64,000 nt of DNA from Desmodesmus armatus (GCA_007449985.2 VIIQ02000179.1:106843-170842), one strand, 5' to 3'. Counted from the first letter of the stretch, positions 28,401 to 41,172 are shown. Notes: generated by a model from the sequence alone, not told the origin. Program-made: numbers and translations.

Positions 28401-30502
28401 CATAGATCGCGCATGCATGTGTGAGGTGTGTTACAGGCTCTCGGGGCACAATCCATGAGACTCTGATGATCAACCCCCTTACTCAATCTGTTTGTTACCG
28501 TGAATAGTGAAGGTTCCTCATAGCAATGCATAATTTCTGTCCATCCCCCATTCTATTCCTCACCGGTCCTGCCATCCCCACGCTGCCCCTCAATCACAGG
28601 CTCAAGTCTGAGCTGCAGGGCTTGTCCAAGCCCCCCGCTGCAGGTGTGCTGGGTGGCAGCAACTTTGACGTGCAGCTGCTGGCGCTCACAGCACGCCTCT
28701 CACAGTGGGCACAGCAGGAGCGCATGTCAGGCGAGGTGCGTTTACGTGCAAATGGGTCATGCACTCGAGCAATCACAAACGTCACAGTGAACTTCATCCG
28801 CAGTGTTTTCAAGCCGTTTGCATATGTGTGAGTCACCCCGCCGGACATTGAGCACACAGTATGCATTGCTTGCTGTGATAGCTTGCGTCCTTCACATGCT
28901 ACGACAACGTAGCGATGCCAGGCTGAGGTGATGTTACAACAGCAACGGCCCCCCAAAGAAGTGCTTATGAACTCCAGACGCCATCTCTAGTATAGACGTT
29001 GCAGAAGCCCTTCCAGTTCCAGGATAATCTTGCCATGGACAATCTTGCCATGTCATGCTGTGCTCTGCTGTCCTCCGCAGACCTTCCAGCAGCTGCTGGA
29101 CTCCATTTTGGACGGCGTCTTTGCGCGACTGTCACCCAGCAGGGGCAGACTGCTGCCAACCCCTGCTACAGCTGCAGCAGCAGCAGCCACCGCAGCAGCA
29201 GCAGCGCAATCGCCGCCGCCGCCACTGCCACCAGCACAGCCACAGCAGCAGCAGGCAGCTGACAGCGCAAGCAAACCAGGCGGTGGCTCCAGCCCTTACC
29301 TTGGATCTAGCTTGCTGAAAGCTGGCAGCAGTGGCGGCTGGGTTGGCAGCAGTGGCGGCAGTATGGCAGCGACGGCGGCTGACGCGGCACGTCGCATGTC
29401 TCAGGCATGCAGCCGTCGCAACACCAGGACGGATGGCAGCAGCGCTGCAGCCGTCAGCTCCTCTCCAGCAGCTGCAGCAGCAAAGCCGACAGACTCCATG
29501 ATGCGGTCTGCTTTTGCCAAGCTTGCGCTAGGGCAGGCCAAGCTGAGGAGGGCTGTGGGTGCAGCAGCTGGCTCCTCCCCCAGCAAGGGGACCCCAGATG
29601 CCAAGTCATCTCCAATAGCCCCAGCAGCAGCAGGGGTGTTGATAGCGCAGCCGGAGATAGGTGTCGCTGCTCGCTTCAGCTGCTGCTCCAGCAGCAGCGG
29701 CGGTGGCAGCAGGCAGCAGTCGCAGCAGCGGGAGGTGCTGGATGCAGCAGCAGTGGCGCAGATACAAGCGGCGATGCAGGGTGCAGCAGCAGCAGCTGCT
29801 GCTGCTGCTGAAGGTGTGCGAGGGACGCACGATCAGTCTGTTGGGCATGAGCAGCAAGCTGCAGTGCTGCCGCATGCTTACCAAGACCTTCAAGCCACTC
29901 GCCAGCCTGCTGGCTATGGGGCCGCTGCCTCTACTGTGGGGCCTGCCAGCCCTGCTCACCCTCGCTCCTGCAGTATGGTTGGCCAAGATGGCAGCCAGGC
30001 AGCAGCTGCAGCAGCCAGCAGCACAGGACAGTGGCCCCACTTGCCAGGCAGCGCCCAAAGGGCAGCTGCTGCTGCTGTTGCTGGCGCCAGCGCTGGTGCA
30101 CACACGGGCTGCTTTGCTAGTCCCAACAGCAGGCCTTTCAGACACAGCAGCAGCCTACAAGGAGGTTGCGGCTGCAGCTGCAGCTGCAGTCCACACTGCT
30201 GCCAGGCAGCAGGCACTCAGCACGCATATCTTGGCTTAAACAGTGATCAAACCCGTTGCAGCACAGTTGCACCGCCACAACAGTGGCAGCAGCAGCAGAA
30301 CAGCAGCCCAGGCAGCTGGTCTCAACCACAGTGTCAGCAGCAGCAGCAGCAGCCGCACAGCCAAGGGCGCCTGGGAGCTGCTGTGCAGGGATGGTTTCCA
30401 GGCCAATCCGCCACACTCACACAGGGATACTGCAGAGGCACTAACAGGTTTGCGTCGCCTGGCAGGGGGCAGACGCAGCCGTGGTTGTCACACCAGCACC
30501 AT

Positions 30503-30537
<35 letters not shown>

Positions 30538-30559
30538 AATGTGCAGCAACATGCTCCTG

Positions 30560-30610
<51 letters not shown>

Positions 30611-30770
30611 GCAACGACGGCGACAGCAGCAGCAGGTCAGGATGCCTGGCCAAGTGGGAAGATGCCGAGCAGGTGGTCACCTGGGAGGGATACCCTGGCA
30701 CTTGCACGCCAGGCGCACAAACAGCGCACCATCACTGACGCCATGTCCCCCAGTGGATGGAGCTCGTCAC

Positions 30771-30803
<33 letters not shown>

Positions 30804-31330
30804 GAGGTGTTGGAGGATGGCCGCCATGGGTCCCCCTCTTATCTTCGGAAATGCAGCAGCCGCAGCAGCTGCAGGATGCATCCCCTCCTGCAGACGGTTT
30901 AGGTGGGACCCAGCGCCGCCTGTTTGCAGGAATGCAACAGCAGCAGCACCAGCAGCAGCAGGAGAGCGGCAGGTGGCTACGTGCTGTACAGCACAATGCA
31001 GCACTGCCCATGGCACGCAGTGAATTTGCTCCCAATGCTGTTATGCCACAGCTGGCAGCCAGTGGAGGCCAGTGTGTGCGGGTCAGCACGGCAGCAGCTG
31101 CAGCAGGGATGTCTGGGGCTGGTGGCCTTGCTTGGGCTACAGCAGGGGTGTCAGCAGGCAGGGGCACCGTCAGCAGCAGCACCTGCAGCCCTCGCCGTGC
31201 ACGGCTGCCGCTGGCGGGGGGGTGCACGGTGGACGTGTTTGCAGACGCGGTCGAGGTGCACAGTCGGCACGGCAGCCCCATCAAGATCGACGTGCTGCCA
31301 TCTTGCAGCGACAACATGCCGTGCCATTGA
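25414..31330 (+). CDS. Large low-complexity protein (1258 aa) with helical N-terminus, function unknown
   Basis: Proposed exons: 25414-25478, 25583-25634, 25793-26062, 26335-26438, 26742-26903, 27275-27538, 27922-28395, 28600-28735 and 29081-31330. All junctions are GT-AG and keep phase; five of the eight introns are phase 2 with an AG|gt...ag|G pattern. ATG 25414 is the first in-frame Met but an upstream exon cannot be excluded. The N-terminal 50 residues (MSFDYEDRRRLLELANN, QLVEDVYDFLSNPEYEQAV) are acidic and helical. Exon 4 encodes a short coiled-coil-like LKQEVESLLQRTDSILSRS. Exon 8 to the start of exon 9 forms another helical stretch (FDVQLLALTARLSQWAQQE, TFQQLLDSILDGVFARLSP). The 2.25 kb last exon is poly-Ala, poly-Gln and Ser-rich, and ends in an ordinary segment, CTVDVFADAVEVHSRHGSPI. 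I do not recognise the family. A scaffold or RNA-associated role would be speculation. Confidence 0.65.
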
Positions 31331-32711
31331 AACCAATAGTGTGGGCGTTCAGTATAGGGGGTGTATTGGGGAAGATGTATGTGTGCTCTGCCGTGCCTGG
31401 GTTTTTTGTGGGAATAGCATCGTGATGTGCCAGTTGAGGGCCTGTGGCATGGGCAATGGGTCAGAATCCATGTTCATGAGTTCAGCCAATGTATAGCACA
31501 GGCTGGTAGCATCAATGGTACCATTATTTCCCAGTAGGCAGCCAGTCGTCTGTTGTGCAATGTACTGTAGTTTGGCTGGCGCACCATGGCCATGACCGTG
31601 GATCAGCTGCATGAACTGTGACCACAGCATGAAGCGCTCATGCGGCATGGCTACATGAAATCGTTAAACTGAACTCCCACTTTACACAACCCTGCAGTGA
31701 TGCATCTCATTGCAGTGCGTTGGCAGCTTGCAGAGGGAAGCCTGCAAAACTGCAGGCTGTACATTCATATAGGATCTCCGGGGAGCTGACGTGTCACTCG
31801 CACAAAGCTCTGCATGCGTCACACCTATCGAGGAGCCTAAAGTGAAAACCTGAAGAATGCTTTTGGCAGCATGCCAAATATTTTGTTCGCAAGCCAAGCA
31901 CAGACAGCCACACTGTGCCACTTCAGCATGCTGCGGATATCCGGCTGTCGGTTTGCTCCACGACGACGAAAGATGACGACTGATGAGCACAACACTGCGT
32001 GCGCTCACAAATACCCTGATGCACCTCCTGATAGAATACAAGGTTATGTGGCGCGTTTCCGCAGCTTGGCGCCACCCTGATATGCCACGATCAAACAATG
32101 ATCTACCGGCTGAGATGAACAAATGCTGGACGAATGCTCTCCGCATCTACAGATATACCTGACGAGCAGCAGCATGTTTATTGAGCTTCGCGCAACAAGC
32201 ATCAGGGGTACCTACCCATACAGAAAGTTGGGGTGTAGTAAACCCCAGCCCCTTCTTGAGCACGCCTCATAACCCTGCCGCTTCGCAACATGCTGCAACC
32301 TCAGTCTCAGCAACATAGAAAGGCTCTTGAGCAGACCTCAGACTGCACCGGGCAACGACAACCTCAGATATCTTGCAAACGGTGAGCCAGATGGTGCATG
32401 TGGCTCGTTTTGTTGAATCCTCACACATTGACTCTTTGTTGCATCCTTATGCAATCACTGCAAAAGGCATTTGCTGACACGGCAGAGAGTGCGCGCAATT
32501 GTCTGGTAGCCGTAGCATCGACACCAAGAACATCACATATGACCGCCAAGTCTATTCAAAATTGTTCAGGCACGCTTTCCTACAAATTCAGCGTTTCAGA
32601 TGCACCCATCAGGCAGCTAGCACACTTCTGAACCCCCTCACGTTGGATCGCGTCACTGACGTCCCCCGAATTGCCGCGTGCTGCATTTTTGCTGCTACTG
32701 ACACAGCAACA
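31331..32711. other. Intergenic region upstream of the hexose transporter
   Basis: Holds the 3' UTR of the low-complexity gene and the promoter and 5' UTR of the transporter. No gene was seen. A 99-codon minus-strand frame at 31648-31349 has normal composition but no recognised domain. No convincing TATA box was found upstream of 32712. Confidence 0.45.
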
Positions 32712-34166
32712 ATGGCTGGTGGCATCATCTCCACCCGGTCTACTGCCTTGGTAGCGGCCCATTTGACCGTATACTGTGAGTTTGTTCTGATTGAGTTGAA
32801 AGGGTAAAATGCTTCTAGCTTGCTGTGGCTTCTGCACAAGGAGGCACGTGCATGCAGCAAAGAAGGTGGTCGTGCAGCTATAAAAGACGACAGCAACGTG
32901 GCATGGGCAGCTGGCATAAAGGTAGTGGGTGTGGAGTGCATCAGGTGCTTACTGTAGAGCATCAGGCATGCAGTGATGTGATGCAACATTAATGCACTGG
33001 CGAAGACCCTTTCCAAGACAACACCCCTGCTGTGTGCCATTGCTGCTGCGTGCTGCACTTCTCAATCGCCTACCTGCCTGCACCCACCTGTGGCCTTGAA
33101 CAGTCATCATTACGGTGATGGTGAGCTCACAGACACCCTCTGCTTGTTGGCACCACACATGCACATGGTATATGGGCTGAAATGCATGTGCTAATCGCAA
33201 CACGTTGTAGTCTGGCTGCTGACGGGTGACGGCTGGCCACACATCAACACACTATGGCACGCTCTGGCAGCAGCAGCCACCAAGCCAGACTCAGTGAGTT
33301 ACGGCATGATGTTGTGAGGACAGACCCTTAGTGGCACTTCAATGCTGGGTCCTGGGGACAGCTTCAAATGCAAAACAGAAGGGCCTGGCACGTCCCCTCT
33401 TTTCAACACGGTCATACCATGCTGTGTGTCATCTGTTGCCTGATGCAGATGGGTGCCAGTGCCGGATTCCTGTTGGGTTATGACAACGGGGTCATGGGAG
33501 GTGAGTGCCGCACTCACATAATGATTATGCATTGTGATTGACATGCACCAGACCTAATAAAGTACCATTGTGATTGGCATGCACCAGACCTAATAAAGTA
33601 CCTGCATGTAATGGCACTTGGGCTAGCCTCTTGAATACACTGCCCTCCAGCACTGCCGCATGATGGCATGGCACCCGGTGCGATGCCGGGCAACATAGGA
33701 CAGTGTGTCACACAGCGGCTGCAAAACTTTGCCGGTACTGCACACGGTACGGGAGTGCTGTCCTCACACCTGACATCTTGCCTTGCCCCTGCTTCTCCCT
33801 TCTTGCGCAATGCAGGCGTCCTTGCCCACCATGACTTCAGCGCCCGTTTCCTCATAAAGGTCAGGGATGATGTGCTTGAAAGCGCAGCCTGCAAGTTGCC
33901 CTCTTAGTCCATGATGCCATAGTGACTATCACTGTGTGTTTATTGTGCCGCAAAACGTCACCGTCAGCATTGATTCAAGTATGCGCCACACTGTTGGATC
34001 CAAGCAGTGCACTGCACAGCTTGAAGCTTACTCCACATGCGACATCAAAATGCATCCTACTTTGTGGCACACACGCTGACAAACTGACCCGGTGTGCTCA
34101 GCTGAGTACACAGCATCATGCAACAGCACAAACGGTTTGCCTGCAAATGCTGATACGCCGGCCCCC

Positions 34167-34204
<38 letters not shown>

Positions 34205-37200
34205 ATGGTTGAATTTACAACAGGGCAAGGAGGGCACCACTGATGACCAGTGGTGCAAATACGATGAGCCGCTCGTGCAGGTGTGTATGTGTTTTCAGCC
34301 TGATACACCCGGGGTGTGCGCGTGTGTGTGGAAGGAGGGGGGGCTGGCCAGGTGACATCCGATGTCCAGCACACCAATTTGCGTATAGATCACATGGCAT
34401 GGGTCTGCCATGTTGTCTGCAACCCCTGATCATGTTTGCGGCAAACACAAGGATAAGGTTTTATTTTGATGTGATTGTCGCACCATACGGTATGCTCATC
34501 AGCTTCAGGTGTGTTGCACACTGTGCTCCGACACATGCTTGAAGAAGAATGGCATCGTATTTGCACCACTGGTCAATCAGTGATGCAAGTCCGATGGCAA
34601 TCTTCGTCATGTATCTGTCGGTGCACACTGTGCGACTCGCTTGAAGCAGAGGCGGCTCCCCACTAACAGTGACATTCTATTTGGATGCTGAATGCCAGCA
34701 CTGCACATGATGGCACCACAGTGGTTGCCAATGCGCCTTGCCACACTACCCTGACCTGTGTGTGTCGACTTGGCCTGACTGTGTTCTGCTAACTGCTGCA
34801 GCTCTTCGTATCATCTCTTTTTATAACTGGTATGGCCGGTGCCCTCGTGGGTATCCCCATGTCCAATCGCTGGGTGAGTGCCAGGCTGTATTGACCCCAC
34901 TGGTAGTACTAGTGCCACCCTATGATAGGCAGTCAACCACAGCAATGGCATTGTAGGAGACGCGTGCTGGCCAACTTGTTTTGAAAAGACAGCAAGGCAT
35001 GGTTCCAAATAGGCTGCTTCCCGACCAACCAGGTATATGTGGTGCATGAAGTTGCCTCCCAAGCTTTACGTTGAGGTCTCTGACTTCTCTGTTTCTTCAG
35101 TCCACGTGCATGCGCGACCCTTGTGCACTGCATGCTGCATGCCGCAGCCTGACGGTCACTGCCCAACTGACACTGTCCACACAATCAAGCAAACTTATGC
35201 CAACACTCTGAGTGTTCCCTGACCCTTTTCCCACAGGGTCGCCTCAGCGCCATGAAGCTTGGTGGTGTGGCCTTCATGGCCGGTGCTGCCCTGCTGGCCT
35301 CTGCCTACTCTTGGCCCCAGCTGGTGGCAGGCCGCCTGGTGATGGGGCTGGGTGTGGGCCTGGCTACACAGTCCACCCCTCTGTACCTCATGGAGATGTC
35401 ACCAGCACAGTGGAGGGGTGAGTGAGGGTGTTGGGGGTACTTGCATAGGCCGCGGAACGGGCTTGTGTTGTTTGCTGCACTGCTAGGCTAGGGTGTACCC
35501 CACAAGGGCACCGGCCATACCAGTAATAAAGAGGGAAGAGACGAACTCATCCCTTTTCATTACTGGTATGGCTGGTGCCCTCGTGGGATACACGCTAGTC
35601 ACAGCGGCAGCAAACAACAGCTGCAACAGGTAGCATCACTGTACATCACACAGTCAAAGCCCTTTGCAACTCTCAACACCCAGACGCAGGGTCGCTGAAT
35701 CAGGCTGACTCTCGGTGAAGTATGATAGGAAGTGCCACACAGTGTGACACTTGGCAAGTGGAAGTGGACCACACCATAACGATTTGATCGTTTGGCAAAC
35801 CAACTGGTTGAAGACCTGAACAATCACTGATTGCATCTCAACTGTGATGCAAAGCTGGAACATTGTGTTTCAGCTTTGCATCACTGTTGGGGTCCTGATT
35901 GTCCTGGTGGGCGACCATGTGGCCACTCATTATGGCCTGGTTACCTGCACATAATGGCCTGGCAGCCAAGGACAGTGCCATCTAGTACGTTGCGAATCGC
36001 CGATCGCCTCTGAGAGCCACACTGTTGCACATGTACCACCACTTCCATCAAGCTCTGCTCACAACCGTCCGCCCCTGTCTCCCCTCCTTCTCTCCTTCCA
36101 CACATTGCAGGAGCTGTGAACATTATGTTCCAGCTGTTTATCACAATTGGTATCCTGTTAGCCCAGGTGATCAATTACGTGGCGTCCCCCCTGTCCTACG
36201 GCTGGCGCATCTCCCTGGGTGCCGGCGGTGTGCCTGCTCTTGTGCTGTTCTTGGGCACCCTGGTGCTGCCCGAGACCCCCCAGTACCTCGTCAGCAAGGG
36301 CCTGGTGGAGGAGGCAACTGCTGTGGCCCGCAAGTGCTTTGGCGTGCAGAATGTGGCAGCAGCGGTGAGTGTGGCAGTGCGTGACAGGGGGATTATCACT
36401 GATCTGGCAGAGTCACTCTGTGACAAATGTTGCCAACTGAGTGATGGTTAGTGAGGTTGTCTTGGATGTGGGGCAGTCATCGTGTGGAGTGTAAAAGCCG
36501 AGCGTCGTATCGTACGAAGAGACTTGACATAATCCGATTAGTAGAACTAGTCATGCACTAGTAGTACCGTTAGTTGTGGCACTGTGTGCAGCATCGCTTG
36601 CTGTCAATGCCTTGATGTGCAATCCAGTTGCATGCCATGCATCCACCGGCAGTTGCATCTTTCGGAAAGATCTAAATGCCTGTGTCCTGCTCTTTTCTCT
36701 GCCCTCCATCCATCACACCCACTCCCACACAGATCAACGAGATGCTGGCTTCTGCCAATGTCGCCAAGCCCTCCTCTGCTGACAAGACAGCTGCGCCCAG
36801 GCCCTCGGGCATGCGCCTGCTGTTCACCCGACGCTACCTGCCCCAGCTGGTGATGGCCACAATCATCCCCGCAGCTCAGCAGCTGACGGGGATCAATAGC
36901 ATTATGTGAGTGGCATGTTACTATCAGTGCAGTGTGGCTACAGTGCCAGTGAGGATTGCCCTCAGGGCAATGGCATAGGTTGGCATCAACAGCTGTCCAG
37001 AATGCCATGCTTTAGAGGCTATGCACAATCAACGGTTTAGGCTGTGAGGTTGTGGCAGGGGTGGTGCCTTTGTTGTGGGCAGCCAGTTGGCGCCGCCCGT
37101 CAGCACAGCCATACAGTTGCCATCAAGGCCCGCCTCTCGTGCAGTGTGCCACAATTACCAATTTTCCAGGGCAACCCCGTCCTCAACCCATTGCAACATA

Positions 37201-38847
37201 CTACGGGTGCCGGGCATCACTCTCTTCCTTCTTGCCGCCCTGCCACCCGCACTTGCAGGTTCTACGCCCCCCAGGTGTTTGTGGCTGCCAACCAGTCCAC
37301 CGACAACGCCCTGCTGTCTGCAGTCATCATCGGCCTCGTCAACGTGGCAGCAACAGGCGTGGCAGCAGTGGCGGTGGACCGTGCAGGCCGTAGGTTCCTG
37401 CTGCTGCAGGGTGGCGCACAAATGATTGTTACACAGGTGAGAAGGGATCAGGGGTTTGTGACGATGCAAAGTTTACTTGCAATAACAAACTGTAGCAGCA
37501 CACATAAGACAGTGCCTGCAGGACAGGACTCCATTGTATGCTTTCAGCGGGGCTTCTACCATCAGTGTACGGAATGACTGAGGCCGCCAAGGCTTGGGTC
37601 AAGTTGCCTGTTGATCTCAAGATCACCGTCAAGTCACCGGGTGACTGTCATGCCTAGTAACCAACTGCTTTCCTCAGTGGCAAACACATTCAACGGTCCC
37701 TCTCAACACCTGCCTGCCCTGTCACCTGCATCGCACCACTCTCCTACCAGGTTGCCGTTGGTGTGATGCTGAAGTCCCTCACTGAGGGGGCTGGCTCACA
37801 CGCCATGGCCATTGCCCTGGTGGCACTTGTCTGCATCTACGTCGCTGGCTTTGCCTGGTCCTGGTGAGTCACTCAGCGATGCTGTCAGACATTGAGCTAG
37901 TCATTTGATCCTTCCAAACCACCGTGTCAGCTGTCTTATGTGTGACATCAGCATGGCTTCAGTGCTCAACATCTTCTCAAGATTTCTATCACAAGGCTTG
38001 GGTCACCCACGGTGGCACATCATGTGGGCTAGGCTAGCCCATAGCCTGTGCAGTAACTGGGGTCTGGTGTATGCCTGATTGCTCTTGCTACCAGCCTGCC
38101 CCTACTGTCAGTGCACTCCCCCTGACATACTCTGTCGTCTGTCCTGCCACTCAGGGGCCCCCTGGGCTGGCTGGTGCCTACCGAGATTCAGCCCCTGGAG
38201 ACACGCCCCGCTGGAACGGCACTCAATGCTTGCGTCAACTTCGCTGGCACCTTCCTCATCAGCCAGGTGTTCCTGAGCATGCTCTGCGGCCTGAAGTGGG
38301 GCGTGTTCCTCTTCTTTGCCGGTGAGTCATGCATGGCATGCATCATGCATATGGTATGTGTGATGTCGCATCAGCCTGACGCTTCAGGGTCACCTTACAT
38401 GTTTACATAAGCTGAGTATGAACTACAGTGCTGCTGGGCTGGGAATGAACTGAGCAGTGTGGCATGGTGAGCATTACAACCAAGCACGACACAAGTAACA
38501 CACAACGGAACCCCCACACATCCAAAGATGGAGCCTGTGTTCCACAAGCAGACTGTTTCAAGCCTTTGATGATTCTCAGTATCACAGCTCACCCTGTCCC
38601 TGTCTGCCTCTATCCCTCCCTGCCGCCGCCTGTTTCCTGCACCACCATAGGGTGCGTTGTGCTGGCCTGCATCTTCGTCTACTTCCTGCTGCCTGAGACC
38701 AAGGGCCTCACAGAGGAGCAGATTGCACAGACCATTGCAGCACACAAGGTGTGGGGGCCCCTCACCGGCACAGCGGACAGCCTGCCGCTGGTGGCCTCAG
38801 CTGCATCTGGTAACAGCTGCACCAGCCAGGGCAGCACCAAGGCCTGA
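32712..38847 (+). CDS. Hexose/H+ symporter, HUP-type (MFS sugar transporter)
   Basis: Thirteen exons: 32712-32775, 33104-33120, 33449-33500, 33816-33859, 34224-34280, 34802-34873, 35237-35417, 36111-36364, 36733-36905, 37259-37436, 37751-37863, 38155-38321 and 38651-38847. All keep phase, giving 522 aa against about 530 for Chlorella HUP1. The product should import hexose with a proton across the plasma membrane through twelve membrane helices. Family signatures in order: LLGYDNGVMGG in helix 1, RWGRLSAMK loop 2-3, GRLVMGLGVGLATQS, MFQLFITIGIL, LPETPQYLVSKG at the end of helix 6, QQLTGINSIMFYAPQV in helix 7, DRAGRRFLLLQGG loop 8-9, [25 protein letters not shown] in helix 10 and loop, and LPETKGLTEEQ after helix 12. 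The first extracellular loop has the KYDEPLVQLFVSSLF pattern of algal and plant members. Exon 2 is only 17 nt (FIITVM). Intron 7 contains copies of exons 6 and 8, listed separately. Confidence 0.95.
33531..33602. repeat. 36-bp tandem duplication in transporter intron 3
   Basis: Two consecutive 36-bp units starting ATTGTGATTG and ending TAATAAAGTACC differ at a single base (GACATG versus GGCATG). They lie 30 bases after the exon 3 donor. Confidence 0.9.
34169..34203 (+). repeat. (CTG)n before the exon 5 acceptor of the transporter
   Basis: About eleven CTG units end 20 bases before the acceptor at 34223. The repeat takes the place of a normal pyrimidine tract. Confidence 0.85.
35492..35594. 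pseudogene. Inverted pair of exon 6 copies forming a 45-bp foldback
   Basis: The right arm 35550-35594, read on the plus strand, encodes SSLFITGMAGALVGYT. The left arm 35492-35536, read on the minus strand, encodes the same 16 residues. Both match exon 6 (SSLFITGMAGALVG then IP). The arms pair over 45 bases with a 13-base loop (35537-35549). I count six differences between the arms and every one is at a third codon position. Left-arm bases 35505-35524 (AGGGCACCGGCCATACCAGT) are the perfect complement of exon 6. Left-arm homology to exon 6 continues to about 35545. The structure lies inside intron 7 and would be in the primary transcript. Confidence 0.85.
35845..35926 (+). pseudogene. Decayed copy of transporter exon 8 inside intron 7
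   Basis: The bases encode WNIVFQLCITVGVLIVLVGD, matching the start of exon 8 (VNIMFQLFITIGILLAQVIN), but a one-base gap at its start breaks the frame and a stop follows at about 35951. Within it TGATGCAAAGCTG (35845-35857) and its reverse complement at 35870-35882 form a 13-bp perfect hairpin. Confidence 0.75.
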
Positions 38848-40879
38848 AGCCTTCAAGGATGAGGCGGCCTGAGGCGGCCTGTTGGGTGCAGTCACTCCTG
38901 TGAGTCACTCCTGGGGTGTGGACGGAGCCTGTGCTGGCACCTGGTGTGCAGTGGGTCAGTGTTGTGTGGGTTTGGTTTGCACTTAGCCCCTTTTCTTGCC
39001 ATCACATGGCAATCATCTTGGCCGCAGCAATTGCGGCTTGCTAGTTACCAGCACTGCCAAAGCAATAAATGTTGTGGGTAACACAGCCTGTTGTGGGTAA
39101 CACAGCCTGTTGTGGGTAACACAGTGTGCAGCTGTGTGTATCTGTGTCTGAGATCCCTGCCGGGGCTGGCACTAGGTGGTGCTAGGCACACCACTGAAAA
39201 AAAATGCTACTGGAATTGACGGCTGGCTTGCGGGTGATCTCGATCGCCCCCACACCTGACCTGAGAAACTGGGGTACGACAAGTTGAAGGCCCTTCGGGG
39301 CACCCTCATGAGCCCTTGGCTCGCTGGCTAGTGCTGAGGTTGGGACCCTGTCCCCAAAATACTGTACTGTACTGTACTGTATCGTATAACTTATGTATAG
39401 TACATGCAGGTGTACATCTCCATAATTATGTATGATACGTATGGGCCTTGCCTGCTGTTGTGCAGCCACGTCCCCAGTTTTGCTTGTTGTGACTGTCGTC
39501 AGTACTGACAGTCGTTCACTAGTGTCGTGGAGTTGATTGGGCCACAAGTCTGAGGGTGTCATCTGGTGTGATGTCTGTACGTCCCACTAGTAGCTGTTCA
39601 GGTGCTGTCTTCAGTTTTAGTTGTGTGTATTGCGCAACCTGCGCACAAGTTCTGCGTAGGCACAGCGCCTGCTTGAGGCTCAATGTGCTTGCAGCAGGCA
39701 CAGAGGGTGACTCACAGTAAAGTTCACTCATCGTGTGCTGAAGCACAAGGGCATCACTGATGTAGCTGTTTGTGCGGAGCTGCAAAGGTTTCGCCATGCG
39801 CCAATAGGCATATTGTCAGTCTGGTAGGCTGGCAGTGGCAAGTAAGTTTGATACATCAGTTGCGGCGTTGGTGTGGTCCCCAGGGCATTCATTGTGTGGC
39901 TGTGTAATGGTGTGATCACCCTCAGGTCCATATTTGTCAGCTGCCTTGTCTTACGCTGCGTCTCAGTACACCTAAGCCAGTCTGGTGCAGCTACAACCTT
40001 GACAGACCAACAGTAAAATGCACACCATCACATATGCCTTGTATTCTTGCATCATGCATGATCAACGCCCAAATCTCTGGCCAGCCGCTGGTGTGTGACC
40101 CAAAGCACTGCATGCATGCATGTTCTTAGACCCTGCATACTGCTGCATGCCAGGCTGCCTTCCCTTCATACAGTCCTTAGACCATACCGCTGCCACAAGG
40201 GGTTCCCGCCCTACCCTGATTTTCAGCCTGACAGTGTGTTACAGTCCTGGCAGGTGGCAGCCGCTGCACTGCCTCCCTCAACAATCATTCACGTGTGTGA
40301 CACAACCACCACCATCCGGTGCGGCTGTTGCACCCCGCTCAGCACCAGCAGCATGCACACTCCACACGCCCACATGCAACAGTCCTCGCTTGACCAGTGT
40401 GGCCCTGATCTGACAATGTGTATGCACTCTGCAAGGGCCTGGTGCACACGTTCAGCTGCACAACTCAGCACACCCATCCATGCCTCGGGACAGTGCATTG
40501 GACACCACGATTGTGACAGCCCACAAACACCAGGAATGCCGCATTTTCAAAACCCAAGAGAAACATTCCCACGCAGTGCAAAGTGCTCGTTCATTTGTTG
40601 ACACGAAGGGACAGGGCCTCCAGGCTTCAGGGGATTACGTCTTCCACACAGGTGCAAAGCGCTATAAAACCCTGGCACCTTTCAAACCCGTTCCTTCTCC
40701 ACCACAAAGCATAGCCGATTGGGCCAGCAGCTACAGACTACTGTCAGCTACAAGTTAGCAGCTTCCAAAAAAAGAGAACGAAGCACGCCTTTCACAGGGG
40801 CACGGCAGTGACTGGGGGCTTGCTGGCGGTTGTATACTTGGGGGTGTTAGTGGCACCTTGTCCAGCGGGACCCCTGCAA

Positions 40880-40923
<44 letters not shown>

Positions 40924-41172
40924 GGAATCAGTAGTGCACGTGAAGGGGCGTGCATCTTGGCAGTGCACGTGAAGCGGCGTGCATCTTGGCAGGCAGAATG
41001 CTAAGCAACGCTGGATCGGCCATGCAAGAAGGGCTTTCAAATGACTAGGCATATGCAGTATACAACTGTCCATCACGCACGTGTCACATCTTGGCACTCC
41101 CCCCTCCCGCCACAGTGCAGCACGCCACAGCACAGCACAGCACAGCACAGTACCACACAGGCCAACAGTAAC
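38848..41172. other. Convergent intergenic region
   Basis: Lies between the 3' ends of the transporter (+) and the secreted FN3 gene (-). It holds a 19-bp tandem repeat at 39070-39124 (two full copies and one partial, TGTTGTGGGTAACACAGCC), an (ACTGT)n run at 39361-39381, about thirteen CAG units at 40882-40921 and a 29-bp direct duplication at 40933-40990. No gene was found; the open frames at 39182-39797 (-) and 40095-40601 (+) resemble nothing known to me. Confidence 0.5.

Noticed and set aside
31349..31648. 99-codon minus-strand open frame
   Set aside because: Not low in complexity, but no family was recognised and no adjoining exons were found.
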